A program made the position numbers and the translations under genes. Below are positions 29,610 to 37,719 of a stretch of DNA of 41,416 bases, one piece after another (position 1 is the stretch's first letter; every line of letters begins with the position of its first letter). The notes under the pieces were generated by a model that saw only the letters and a list, made by a program, of their open reading frames with translations, was not told where the DNA came from and did not search any database. Source of the DNA: Myxococcus eversor (GTDB taxonomy: Bacteria > Myxococcota > Myxococcia > Myxococcales > Myxococcaceae); NCBI RefSeq assembly GCF_010894455.1, contig NZ_JAAIXY010000040.1:1-41416 (forward strand), read 5' to 3'.

Positions 29610-30929
29610 CTACCGGTGACGCATCCGCTTCTCGTAACGCGGGGCCAGCTTGCCCTGGGAGAGCGCGGGCGGGTGCACCGGCGCGTCGGCCCAATCGGAC
29701 AGTCGCTCGAAGAAGAAGGTGCGCTGGGGCTCGGGCAGCGCGCTCAGCGTGCCGTAGAAGCCGATGCCCGCCGGGTCCACCACGCGGTACGAGTCGTTCC
29801 GCGAGCTCACCCCGAAGGCCGAGGCGCTCCACGGGCTCAGCGCGCCGTCGACGATGAGCACGTTCCGGGCGTGCAGCCGCGTCCACAGCTCCAGCTTGAG
29901 CATGGGCAACGGGTTGTAGACCTTCGCCACGCCCGTGGGCGGCAGGAACGTGGGCACCTGCCCACCCGGGTAGCGCAGGAGGGGCCACAGCTCCGCCTCC
30001 GGATACAGCGGCGCGCCCAGCTCCGTGGCGCACTGGTAGCTCTCCGGCCCCACCGGGCTGTTCAACGCCTGGTCGGAGAACGTGTACGAGGGGCCCGCCA
30101 CCAGGTCCACGAAGGCGAACAGCTCCTCGGCCGACACCGTGGGCCCCGGAATCGTGTCGCAGTCGTACGGCGCCAGCCCCAGGTACTCCCAGAAGTTGAA
30201 CGACAGCCGCACCACGCTGAACTCGAAGGCCTTGTCCACGCCGAGCGTGTCGAAGGTGAAGCCCCACTCCGATTGCGCCGCCAGGAGCGGCGTCAGCTCC
30301 GCCCGCCGCGCCAACGCCGCGCGCTGCACCGCCTTCAGGCTGTCACGGCACGCCGCATCCCCCACGTTCGCCAGGAAGCGCGGCACGCGGACATCCTGCA
30401 ACCCCAGGCTGTGCCGCTCGGCGTAGGGAATCGTCCCCTCCACGTCGTTCGGGTAGAAGTAGCGGTGCAGCAGCGCCGCCGTGCCGCCCCGGAACACGCC
30501 CGTGGACAACCAGCGCGCGCCGTAAATCGTCTTGAACACCCGCACCACGCGGTGCGCGTCCGCCGCGGACTGCCAGACATCCAAGAGCTTCCAGTCGCGC
30601 GAAGCGGGCGTCAACGTGCCGTAGAAGCGGTGCTCCACCGTCACCTGGTTGCCCTTCAATAAATCCACCGGCTCCGCCGCGATGGGCTCCGCGAAGATTT
30701 CAGCGCCCTCCGTGTCGATGACCATGGGCGCCGTCACCGAACGGTGGAACAGCGTCATGCGCTGGAGGAACTTCTCACCCTCCGGATGGCGGTGGTCCGC
30801 GGGCTGCTCGAAGTCGAGCGTGAAGAAGCGAAAGTCGTCGATGGATTCGTCACCCCGAATCAAAACACAGGGGGTGCGGGCCCGCCGAAGGACCTCGGGA
30901 GAAGTCCTCTGGCGGGCCCCTGGAGCCAT
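29610..30929 (-). CDS. S37 (PS-10) peptidase homologue lacking the catalytic triad
   Basis: Up to 439 residues, similar along its length to secreted S37 tripeptidyl aminopeptidases (FEQPADHRHPEGEKFLQRMT, VEHRFYGTLTPASRDWKLLD, HRYFYPNDVEGTIPYA). The nucleophile motif, usually GxSKGG, reads GVFRGG, with Phe146 in place of Ser. The acidic residue of the usual GxxDPW is Ser365 (GALSPWS). The position of the catalytic His in the usual GGNHGS falls in AGIGFYG, with Gly390. There is no signal peptide: the first 25 residues lie in a hairpin that looks like the terminator of the upstream gene, and similarity begins at about 26. It is either an N-terminally truncated pseudogene or a pseudo-enzyme kept for another role; the intact frame favours the second. 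Confidence 0.7.
   Translation of the reverse strand: MAPGARQRTSPEVLRRARTPCVLIRGDESIDDFRFFTLDFEQPADHRHPEGEKFLQRMTLFHRSVTAPMVIDTEGAEIFAEPIAAEPVDLLKGNQVTVEHRFYGTLTPASRDWKLLDVWQSAADAHRVVRVFKTIYGARWLSTGVFRGGTAALLHRYFYPNDVEGTIPYAERHSLGLQDVRVPRFLANVGDAACRDSLKAVQRAALARRAELTPLLAAQSEWGFTFDTLGVDKAFEFSVVRLSFNFWEYLGLAPYDCDTIPGPTVSAEELFAFVDLVAGPSYTFSDQALNSPVGPESYQCATELGAPLYPEAELWPLLRYPGGQVPTFLPPTGVAKVYNPLPMLKLELWTRLHARNVLIVDGALSPWSASAFGVSSRNDSYRVVDPAGIGFYGTLSALPEPQRTFFFERLSDWADAPVHPPALSQGKLAPRYEKRMRHR
30878..30919 (-). terminator. Terminator of the M36 protease gene
   Basis: Long stem GGGCCCGCC / GGCGGGCCC plus inner AGGAC / GTCCT, starting 10 bases after the M36 stop on the minus strand and followed, about 13 bases further on, by TGTTTTG. 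It overlaps the proposed 5' end of the S37-like frame. Confidence 0.6.
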
Positions 30930-33008
30930 CTATGGGGTGGGAGGCTCCTGGCGGCGGTTCATGATGGGGCTGCACGAAGGTGGCACGGCGAAGCCGTTGG
31001 CGGCGATGCCCGCGATGTTCGTCGCGTTGGAGCCCAGGCCGAAGGCGGCGAACGCGGTCCACATCCGGCAGACGTCCTCGCCACCGTGCAGGGTGGTGGC
31101 GGCGCTGATGATGCCGTCACGCACCTGGGGGAAGGTGGGGTTGCAGGGCGTGCGCTTCAGGCCTTCGGTGAAGTACAGCAGCATGCGCTGGTTGCCCGCG
31201 GTGCCGGTGGCTTCATACAGGTTGTCGCTGAAGCCCCACTGCGTCACCAGCACCCAGTACACCTCCCACAGCGCCTGGGCGAACACCGAGCCCACGCCGT
31301 GCGGAATGGCCATGCCGTTGCTGCTCTCGAAGGTCCAGGTGTTGATGGTGGAGGACGTGCTGTAGCGCTGCGTGCGCAGGCCCAGGCCGGTGCTGGGCTG
31401 GTTCAGCGGGTAGGTGCCGATGCCTCGGCCCTGGGTGCCGGTGTCCGTCGCGCGCGCGGTGTAGACGAGCGCCAGGAAGTCACTGAGGCCCTCGCCGGGC
31501 TGCTGTCGGCTGGTCAGACACGTCACGTTGCTGGGGCCGCCAATCAGGCGGTTGGAGAGGCCGTGGCCGTACTCGTGGACGATGATGCCGCTGTCCAAAT
31601 CACCGTCCTTGTCGGGGTCGGGCGCCGTCCAGAGGTACAACTGCATGCGCGGGCGGTAGCCGTCCGGCGGCGTGAGGAAGTTGGCGTTGTCCGTGCCACC
31701 ACCGTCCTGCGCCTCGGCGCGCACGTCGTCATCTCCGAGCCCGCCACGGCCGTGGTTGTTGACCTGGAAGTTGCCGGCCAGTTCGTCGAAGCCGTACTGG
31801 TACTGCACGTCGTGCAGGAGGTTGTTCCAGTAGAAGAGATTCACGACGGCGGCGGGGTGGTACGTGCTCGGCGCGTGGGTCAGGTCGAGGGCGAAGTCGC
31901 ACGCCAGCCCCATGCCGCAGTTCGGCTCGCTCGCGGGCGGCATGTCATTGCCATCGCGGTCCTCGTAGGCGTGGACGTTGTTGCCGCGCGGCGTGGTGTA
32001 CTCGGGGCCCGCGACGCCGTTGGTGTCATGCCATCCGAAGGGCGAGGCCAGCGGGTGCGCGGGGTTCACGACGAGCGCCCGGCCATCCGAGGGCGGTGGC
32101 GGCGCGACATGAAGCGGGCTCTCCGCGGACCTCGGGTACACGCGGTACGAATCCCCCGCCACCTGGTCGAAGCGCGTCCACACCTCGCCCGTGCCCGCGT
32201 CCACCGTCAGGTCATAGGCATGCTGGGAATCCAACGTGTGCACCTGGAAGCGCCAGACGAGCCGCGATGCCCCACGGCGCAGCGGCAGCACCGCCAGCGA
32301 CGCGTCGATGGGCTCGCTCGACAGGCCCTCCACCTCCACGCGCGTCCGCCGCGCCACGCCCGGCTGGGCCTCCAGCGCGCGGGGTGGCTCGCGCAGCCGC
32401 ACGCCCAGGTGCTTCGCCGCGCCCGCCACCGCCTCGGCCGCGCCCAGCTCCGGCTCGCCGCTCGCGAGCGTGGACTCCAGCGCCGGCTGGAAGTCGCTGT
32501 GCACCGCCAGCACCCGCCCCTCCCGGTCCACGTTGACCTGGAGCTGCGCGTTGTACACGGGGAGACCCTGGTATCTCTGTCGCAGATACAGATGTGTGGC
32601 GCCGCTGACGCGGGAGTAGACGCGGTCGGTCAGCTCCAGGTTCGCCAGGTCGGATTGCTCCAGGCCGAGGACCTCGCGATGGCGCTGGACGAAGTCCAGG
32701 CCCACCACGAGCGCGTCTCCGCTCGCGGGTCCGGAGAGCGCACCCACCAGGTTGACGAGCGAGCGCACCCGTCCGTTCGACGCGTCCACCTCCACGCGCA
32801 GCTCCGGCACGGCCTGGCGCAGCGCCGCCTCCGCCCGCCGCTGCGTGGACGTGAAGCCGGAGTGCGCCCGCGCGTTGTGGGCGAGGCGCGCATCGTGGTG
32901 TCGCTCGCCCTGGGACGTCGGCGCCACGGCCAGGGCAAGGGGGGCCAGCAGGCCTCCGATGAGCGCTACCGCGTGGAAGAGGCACCGCCGGGCGTGTCTT
33001 GGGGACAT
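30930..33008 (-). CDS. M36 (fungalysin) metalloprotease
   Basis: A 692-residue secreted zinc endopeptidase. A signal peptide opens it (CLFHAVALIGGLLAPLALAV), then an FTP-type propeptide region to about 290 (LGLEQSDLANLELTDRVYSR, HLYLRQRYQGLPVYNAQLQV) that keeps the enzyme inactive until cleaved. The catalytic domain contains the zinc motif HEYGH (His478, Glu479, His482) in IIVHEYGHGLSNRL and the downstream ligand region GEGLSDFLAL. Also typical are VVNLFYWNNLLHDVQYQYGF and NFQVNNHGRGG. The ATG at 33008 is preceded by CAGGAG; a start 20 codons earlier would bury the signal peptide. Probably used to digest prey or peptide nutrients outside the cell. Confidence 0.93.
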   Translation of the reverse strand: MSPRHARRCLFHAVALIGGLLAPLALAVAPTSQGERHHDARLAHNARAHSGFTSTQRRAEAALRQAVPELRVEVDASNGRVRSLVNLVGALSGPASGDALVVGLDFVQRHREVLGLEQSDLANLELTDRVYSRVSGATHLYLRQRYQGLPVYNAQLQVNVDREGRVLAVHSDFQPALESTLASGEPELGAAEAVAGAAKHLGVRLREPPRALEAQPGVARRTRVEVEGLSSEPIDASLAVLPLRRGASRLVWRFQVHTLDSQHAYDLTVDAGTGEVWTRFDQVAGDSYRVYPRSAESPLHVAPPPPSDGRALVVNPAHPLASPFGWHDTNGVAGPEYTTPRGNNVHAYEDRDGNDMPPASEPNCGMGLACDFALDLTHAPSTYHPAAVVNLFYWNNLLHDVQYQYGFDELAGNFQVNNHGRGGLGDDDVRAEAQDGGGTDNANFLTPPDGYRPRMQLYLWTAPDPDKDGDLDSGIIVHEYGHGLSNRLIGGPSNVTCLTSRQQPGEGLSDFLALVYTARATDTGTQGRGIGTYPLNQPSTGLGLRTQRYSTSSTINTWTFESSNGMAIPHGVGSVFAQALWEVYWVLVTQWGFSDNLYEATGTAGNQRMLLYFTEGLKRTPCNPTFPQVRDGIISAATTLHGGEDVCRMWTAFAAFGLGSNATNIAGIAANGFAVPPSCSPIMNRRQEPPTP

Positions 33009-33133
33009 GTCGTGCTCCTGCGTCACGGACCGCCCCAGGGATTGGGGCGTCACGCGGAACGAGGACACGTCCTGGCGGCCTGACTCAAAAGGGAGTCACG
33101 AGCGACCATCGACTTCCGGTCGCGCGCCGACGC

Positions 33134-33895
33134 TCAGTCGTCGTGAAGGGTGCTCCACTGGTCATCACGCGTCTCGGGTTTGCCCTTGGGGCGGAGGTGC
33201 GCGAAGGACAGGGTCGTCTCCACGGCGAACTCACGCTTCTCCGGCGGCCTGCCCAGGTAGATGTACTTGGTGCGGTTCTCGATGCAGGCATCCAGCATCT
33301 TCACGGAAGTCGTGGGGGTCACCTTGCCCTTGACGCCCTCTCCGTTCGCGTCGAACCGCGCACGCAGCCGGAAGATACGGGGGATGCCGCCGTCGCGGAG
33401 GATGGCCTCCTTGCCGCAGTAGTCGTAGTCGCGCAGGTGCTTGGACAGCATGACGGCGCCCCACTCTTCATTCGTCCTGGGCAGCGGCCGCGGCGTGCGC
33501 TTCACGGGCGGCGCCTCGATGATTTCGGGGGGAGGCGGCGGAGGCGGCGTCACGATGGGCGGGGGCGGGGGTACCGGGAAGATGACCGCGGGCGGCGGAC
33601 GGGGCCGCTCCGCCACGCGCGCGGGCATGGGCTCGGGCCCCCCCGCGGACATCACCAGGAAGCTGATCATCCCGGCCCCCATGCAGACCATGAAGGCGGT
33701 CCCCAGGATGATGGCGGCCGCGCGACCCGAGGCCTGGGGTCGCGGCGTGGGGTTGATTTCCCTCCACCCCGGCTGGAGCGGGATGCCCTGGGGCCGGGTC
33801 CGCTCGGCGCCGCAATGGGTACAGAGGGGCTCGCGCTCCACCGCCTTGAGGAAGGGGGCGCCGCAGTTCACACATTTCGCACGGGTTCTGGCCAC
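33134..33895 (-). CDS. Zinc-ribbon, single-span, proline-rich protein (AgmX/PglI-like C-terminus)
   Basis: A 253-residue protein. Two CxxC pairs (Cys8/Cys11 and Cys25/Cys28) form a small zinc ribbon in the cytoplasm. One membrane helix follows (about 59-83, AAAIILGTAFMVCMGAGM). A proline-rich spacer (98-140) then leads to a C-terminal domain of about 105 residues containing FDANGEGVKGKVTPTTSVK and CIENRTKYIYLGRPPEKREF. The C-terminal part resembles the TonB-like domain of myxobacterial AgmX/PglI proteins linked to gliding, by memory only. The layout suggests an envelope-spanning connector. It starts with GTG and has no strong ribosome-binding site. Confidence 0.7.
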   Translation of the reverse strand: MARTRAKCVNCGAPFLKAVEREPLCTHCGAERTRPQGIPLQPGWREINPTPRPQASGRAAAIILGTAFMVCMGAGMISFLVMSAGGPEPMPARVAERPRPPPAVIFPVPPPPPIVTPPPPPPPEIIEAPPVKRTPRPLPRTNEEWGAVMLSKHLRDYDYCGKEAILRDGGIPRIFRLRARFDANGEGVKGKVTPTTSVKMLDACIENRTKYIYLGRPPEKREFAVETTLSFAHLRPKGKPETRDDQWSTLHDD

Positions 33896-33964
33896 GAGGC
33901 TGAGTCTAGTCGCTCCGCCGACACCCGTGGGGACGATATGGGCTCAGGTGGCCAAAAGTGGGCA

Positions 33965-36208
33965 TCATCGAGGCGTGCCCAGCGTCTTGAGGAAGAACAG
34001 GCCCACGTCGTCCAGGTAGTAGCGGGCGGCGGCGCCCTGCGGCGAGTGCGGCTGGCCGGGCATGATGAGCAGTTCGAAGTGCTTGTCCGCGCGGATCAAC
34101 GCCTCCGCCATCCGCATCGTCACCGAGGGCGTGGCATTCACGTCGCTGGTGCCGTGCATCATCTTCAGGGGGCCCTTCAGCTTGTCCGCGAGCGCGAGGT
34201 TGTCACCCACCGCGTAGCCCTGGGGGTTGGCGCTCGGCAGGTTGAGGTAGGGCTCGTTGATGATGGCCTCTTCCGTCAGCGCGCCCGGTGCTCCGGCATA
34301 GCCCGCCTTGAAGAAGTCCGGCGCCGTCAGCATGCCGCGCAGCACGAAGTAGCCGCCCCAGGAGTGGCCGTAGAGGCCCAGGCGCTCCAGGTCCATCCAC
34401 GGCCGCGTGGAGGCGACCTGCTTCAACCCCGTGACGTGGTCGGGAATCTCCGTCTGGCCCACGCGGCCGTAGTTCGCGTCCTGGAAGGCCTTGCTCCGCC
34501 CCGGGCCTCCGCGAGGGTCCAGCAGCACCGTGACGAAGCCGAGCTGCGCCAGGCCGCTGGCCGTCAACGACATCGAATTGCCGATGTAGTTCCATGGCAC
34601 CAGATTGAAGAACGGGCCGCCGTAGATATAGACGAGCACCGGGTAGCGCTTCGCCGGGTCGAAGTCGCGCGGCCTGTAGAGCACGCCGTGCAGGGGCGTG
34701 ACGCCGTCGGCGGCCTTGACGACGAAGGGCTCCGGCCGCGAGTTCCCGAGGGCCTCGAGCTCACTCGCGTCCGCCGTGGTGAGGCGCACGGGCTTGCCTC
34801 CGTCCACGGACACCAGCTCCCGCAACCGGGGCTGCGTGCGGGAGGACCACGCGTCCACGTAGTGCTGACCCGAGGGTGACAGGGTGATTCGGTGCATCCC
34901 CGAGCCCGAGGACAGGCGCTTGAGCGCGCCGCCCTTCAGGCTGCCCCGGTAGAAGAGCTGCTCGTACGGCGCGCCGCTGTCGGCGGAGGCCAGCACGTAG
35001 AGGGCGTCACCCTGGGGCGCCACGCCCACCACCTCGTGCACGGGGAAGGCGCCTCGCGTGAGCTGCCGCAGGAGCTTCCCCGCGCGGTCATACGCATACA
35101 CGTGGCGCCAGCCGTCGCGCTCGGACATCCAGAGGTAGCCACGTCCGTCTGGCAGCGCCGTCACCTGCTTCGCCCAACCGCCCGTCGCGAAGTCCAGGCC
35201 GGTGACGAAGGTCTCCGGACGCTCCTCGCGCAGCACCCGCCGACGCTGCCCCGTCCCAGGTGTCACCGCGGTGAGGTCCAGCCGCTTCGCGTCGCGCGAG
35301 AGGTGGAGGCACAGCGCCTCCGTGCCCTCGGGGTTCCAGCCGGCGAACCAGTCATACGTCTCGCCCTCCACAGGAGGGATGCGCGTCACTCGGCCCGTGG
35401 CCACATCCACGACATGGAGCTCCGAGCGCGGAAGCGGCGTCCCCGCCTTCGCGTACGGCACCGTCGTCACCTTCTCCAGCGCGTCCGAGTAGTCCACGAC
35501 GGGCACCTGATGCACGGCGCGCACGTCGTCCCGCCACACCACCAGGAAGCGCCCATCCGGTGACCAGGGGCGCGCGGGAATCCGCCAGTCCAGGTTCGTC
35601 TCCCCCGCACGCTCCACCACGGTGGCGCCGTCCGCGCCCAGCACCGCGAAGCCGCCCTGGCGCTGCACCGCGAGCGCGCCTCCCCGCGGCGCGAGGAAGT
35701 GCTCCGGTGACAGCGCCTGCGCGGCACGGTCCTCCGCCGACAGCAGCGTGACGCGACTTCCCGTCAGGCCCAGGCCGAAGGTCTTCCCCCCCAGCCGGAA
35801 GACGATGCCCTGTTCATCCGGAGTGAAGGCGAAGTCGAAGAAGCGAGGCGCCGTGACGGGCTTGCCCACGAGCGCCGAGAGCTGCTCGCGCAGTTGCTCA
35901 CCCGAGACGAGCGGCTTGAGCTCCCCCGTCTTCGCGTGCGCCAGCACCCACGTCCCGCCGTCCCTGCCCTCGCGCGCCCAGAAGACCAGGCGGTCTCCCT
36001 CGCGCAGCCAACGGGGCGCGACGAGGCTGTCTCGCAGGAGCTCCACCCGCCGGCTGAACTGGTCCGCCACGTCCAGCTTTGCCTGGACGCTCGCCTCGGG
36101 AGTGGGCTCGTAGACGGTGACCGAGTGAGCATCACCGTCGAGCGCCAGGACGGGCGCGCCGGTCAGCGTCGCGAGCACCACGCCGAGGGCCATGAAGGGG
36201 AATCGCAT
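33965..36208 (-). CDS. S9 family exopeptidase (dipeptidyl peptidase IV-like)
   Basis: A 747-residue secreted or periplasmic serine peptidase. The signal peptide is MRFPFMALGVVLATLTGA with cleavage near VLA-LDGD. An N-terminal beta-propeller (about 60-480) contains repeated WSPDGRFLVVW and WMSERDGWRHVYAYD motifs. The alpha/beta-hydrolase domain carries Ser616 in GHSWGGYF, Asp689 in HGTSDVNA and His721 in GQPHSPQG, the usual S9 order. Enzymes of this group cleave dipeptides from peptide N-termini, often after proline. The frame is open far upstream through the LysR gene, but the ATG at 36208 gives the signal peptide. It is divergent from LysR across 78 bases, so LysR may control it. Confidence 0.93.
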   Translation of the reverse strand: MRFPFMALGVVLATLTGAPVLALDGDAHSVTVYEPTPEASVQAKLDVADQFSRRVELLRDSLVAPRWLREGDRLVFWAREGRDGGTWVLAHAKTGELKPLVSGEQLREQLSALVGKPVTAPRFFDFAFTPDEQGIVFRLGGKTFGLGLTGSRVTLLSAEDRAAQALSPEHFLAPRGGALAVQRQGGFAVLGADGATVVERAGETNLDWRIPARPWSPDGRFLVVWRDDVRAVHQVPVVDYSDALEKVTTVPYAKAGTPLPRSELHVVDVATGRVTRIPPVEGETYDWFAGWNPEGTEALCLHLSRDAKRLDLTAVTPGTGQRRRVLREERPETFVTGLDFATGGWAKQVTALPDGRGYLWMSERDGWRHVYAYDRAGKLLRQLTRGAFPVHEVVGVAPQGDALYVLASADSGAPYEQLFYRGSLKGGALKRLSSGSGMHRITLSPSGQHYVDAWSSRTQPRLRELVSVDGGKPVRLTTADASELEALGNSRPEPFVVKAADGVTPLHGVLYRPRDFDPAKRYPVLVYIYGGPFFNLVPWNYIGNSMSLTASGLAQLGFVTVLLDPRGGPGRSKAFQDANYGRVGQTEIPDHVTGLKQVASTRPWMDLERLGLYGHSWGGYFVLRGMLTAPDFFKAGYAGAPGALTEEAIINEPYLNLPSANPQGYAVGDNLALADKLKGPLKMMHGTSDVNATPSVTMRMAEALIRADKHFELLIMPGQPHSPQGAAARYYLDDVGLFFLKTLGTPR

Positions 36209-36263
36209 GCACCAGGATGGTAGGGAGGTGCATCCTTCACGACCAATATATCTTTCGAGGCCC

Positions 36264-36286
36264 ATCGAGACGGTTATCGTCTCGAT
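36264..36286. promoter_or_regulatory. Perfect palindrome next to the LysR start
   Basis: Arms ATCGAGACG and CGTCTCGAT with spacer GTTAT; the right arm ends one base before the LysR ATG. The element is central in the 78-base gap shared with the S9 peptidase and is a likely LysR operator for autoregulation and divergent control. Confidence 0.65.
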
Positions 36287-37192
36287 ATGGAATTCCGTCA
36301 GCTCCAGCTCTTCATCGCCGTGGCGGAGGAGCTGCACTTCGGACGAGCCGCCGCGCGCATCGGCATGGCCCAGCCGCCATTCAGCCAGCAGATTCGCCGA
36401 CTGGAGACCGAGCTGGGAGTCGAGCTGCTCACGCGCACCAGCCGCCACGTGGCGCTCACCGCCGCCGGGTCCCGGCTGCTGGAGGAGGCTCGCACGCTGC
36501 TGGCCCGGCGCGCGGATGTCATCCACACGGTGCAGCAGGCGGCGAGCGGCGAGACGGGCACGCTGCGCGTCGGCTTCGCCGCGTCCTCGGCCTTCGGTGT
36601 GCTGCCGGATATCGTCCTGCGCTTCAGCACCCGGTTCCCGAAGGTGAAGCTGGAGCTGGATGACAGCGAGACGCTGAACGTGGGCGCCGCGCTCGCGTCG
36701 GGCGAGCTGGACATCGCCATCATCCGGGCGCCCTTCCGTCACGAAGGGCTCACCGTCGAGCGGCTGCTCCGGGAGCGCTTCGTGCTCGCGCTGCCGGCGC
36801 GCCACCCTCGCACCCGTCAGCAAGTCGTCGCGCTGGCCTCGCTGGCGAACGAGCCGTTCGTCCTCTTCCCCCGCCATTCAGCGCCGGGCCTGCATGACCT
36901 GGTGACGAGCATGTGTCTGGCCGCGGGCTTCTCTCCGAACATCGTCCAGGAAGCGCGCTCGTGGCCCTCCGTCGTCGGCATGGTGGAGGCGGGACTGGGA
37001 TTGACCATCGCCCCCGCGTCCTCCCAGGCCCTGTGCCCCAAGGGCGTCGTGTTCCGCCCCCTGAGCGGTGCGCCCCACCACGCGGAGCTGGTGGTGGCCT
37101 TTCCCGGGCCTCGGCCCTCACCCGCCGCGCAGCACTTCCGCGTCCTCGCACATGAAGCGGTCTCCCGCTCGGGCAAGGGCTCGTCGGACTGA
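36287..37192 (+). CDS. LysR family transcriptional regulator
   Basis: A 301-residue regulator. The N-terminal winged helix (MEFRQLQLFIAVAEELHFGR, then AAARIGMAQPPFSQQIRRLE) and linker helix are typical. The effector-binding half starts at about 90 (GTLRVGFAASSAFGVLPDIV) and resembles the CbbR/BenM branch that senses small aromatic or organic acids. It ends in a Ser/Gly-rich tail. It is divergent from the S9 exopeptidase, which is the natural target; a perfect palindrome touches its start codon. Confidence 0.93.
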   Translation: MEFRQLQLFIAVAEELHFGRAAARIGMAQPPFSQQIRRLETELGVELLTRTSRHVALTAAGSRLLEEARTLLARRADVIHTVQQAASGETGTLRVGFAASSAFGVLPDIVLRFSTRFPKVKLELDDSETLNVGAALASGELDIAIIRAPFRHEGLTVERLLRERFVLALPARHPRTRQQVVALASLANEPFVLFPRHSAPGLHDLVTSMCLAAGFSPNIVQEARSWPSVVGMVEAGLGLTIAPASSQALCPKGVVFRPLSGAPHHAELVVAFPGPRPSPAAQHFRVLAHEAVSRSGKGSSD

Positions 37193-37206
37193 GCAGACTC
37201 CGAGCC
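37178..37206 (+). terminator. Possible terminator of the LysR gene
   Basis: GGCTCG-(TC)-GGA pairs with TCCGAGCC across a 10-base loop, overlapping the LysR stop codon. The two-base bulge and lack of a T-run make it weak. Confidence 0.35.
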
Positions 37207-37719
37207 AGGTGCGGAGGGCTCGCGGCACTGCTGCGCCACGCCGAGCGCTTCGTTCACGGTGCATGCGGAGCGGAGCAGTCCGCGCTCGCCTGGCCTGCCC
37301 ACATTCCGAGCCACTCAGGAGGGTGTGGGCTTCTTGCTCCGTCGGCCCTTGGCCCGCGTGACAGGCTCCGTGTCGTTCGCCGCCGCCTGCGGCCCGAGGT
37401 TGAACCAGAAGGGGCAGAGCAACGGCGGCGCTCCTCTCGCTTCCGGTGGTGGAGGAACCTCTCGCGGACCCCGGTAGAGGCGAACGCTCTCTTCACCTCG
37501 CTTGCCTCGACTCGCTCTCGGCGCCATCAGCGACACCGCCCGCGCTGCCACCACGAATCCCCTCGCTCGTTGAAGCGTTGGCACGACAATGCGCCTCGGG
37601 GAGCGGGCCTGAGATGGCTCGCTCCCGACGATTCCCTCATCGGCGTCGGCATGCGCACGAACTACCGAGATGACAGTTTCCTGTCAATTGAATCGGGCAA
37701 CAAAGTACAGAACGCGCGT
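37193..37719. other. Gap between LysR and AraC genes
   Basis: Apart from the weak minus-strand candidate at 37315-37554 and a perfect TGACAG-TTTC-CTGTCA palindrome at 37671-37686, nothing is recognised. The palindrome lies 34 bases downstream of the AraC stop in an AT-richer stretch (TTGAATC, ACAAAGTAC) and could be an operator, a short terminator or part of an unseen promoter. Confidence 0.4.
37315..37554 (-). CDS. Possible small basic protein
   Basis: A 79-residue candidate from a GTG preceded by GAGGGG at four bases. The second half has the G/C third-position bias of real genes in this window and reads ALCPFWFNLGP-like (PPLLCPFWFNLGPQAAANDT) before a Lys/Arg-rich end. The first half has weak bias. 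No domain recognised; it may be a chance frame. Confidence 0.3.
   Translation of the reverse strand: MVAARAVSLMAPRASRGKRGEESVRLYRGPREVPPPPEARGAPPLLCPFWFNLGPQAAANDTEPVTRAKGRRSKKPTPS

Noticed and set aside
30744..33083. Plus-strand 779-codon frame opposite the M36 protease
   Set aside because: A shadow frame; Val/Arg/His-rich, no domain, while the opposite strand encodes a complete M36 protease.
36209..36877. Extension of the S9 peptidase frame through the LysR gene
   Set aside because: The ATG at 36208 gives a proper signal peptide and the upstream part is antisense to a clear LysR gene.
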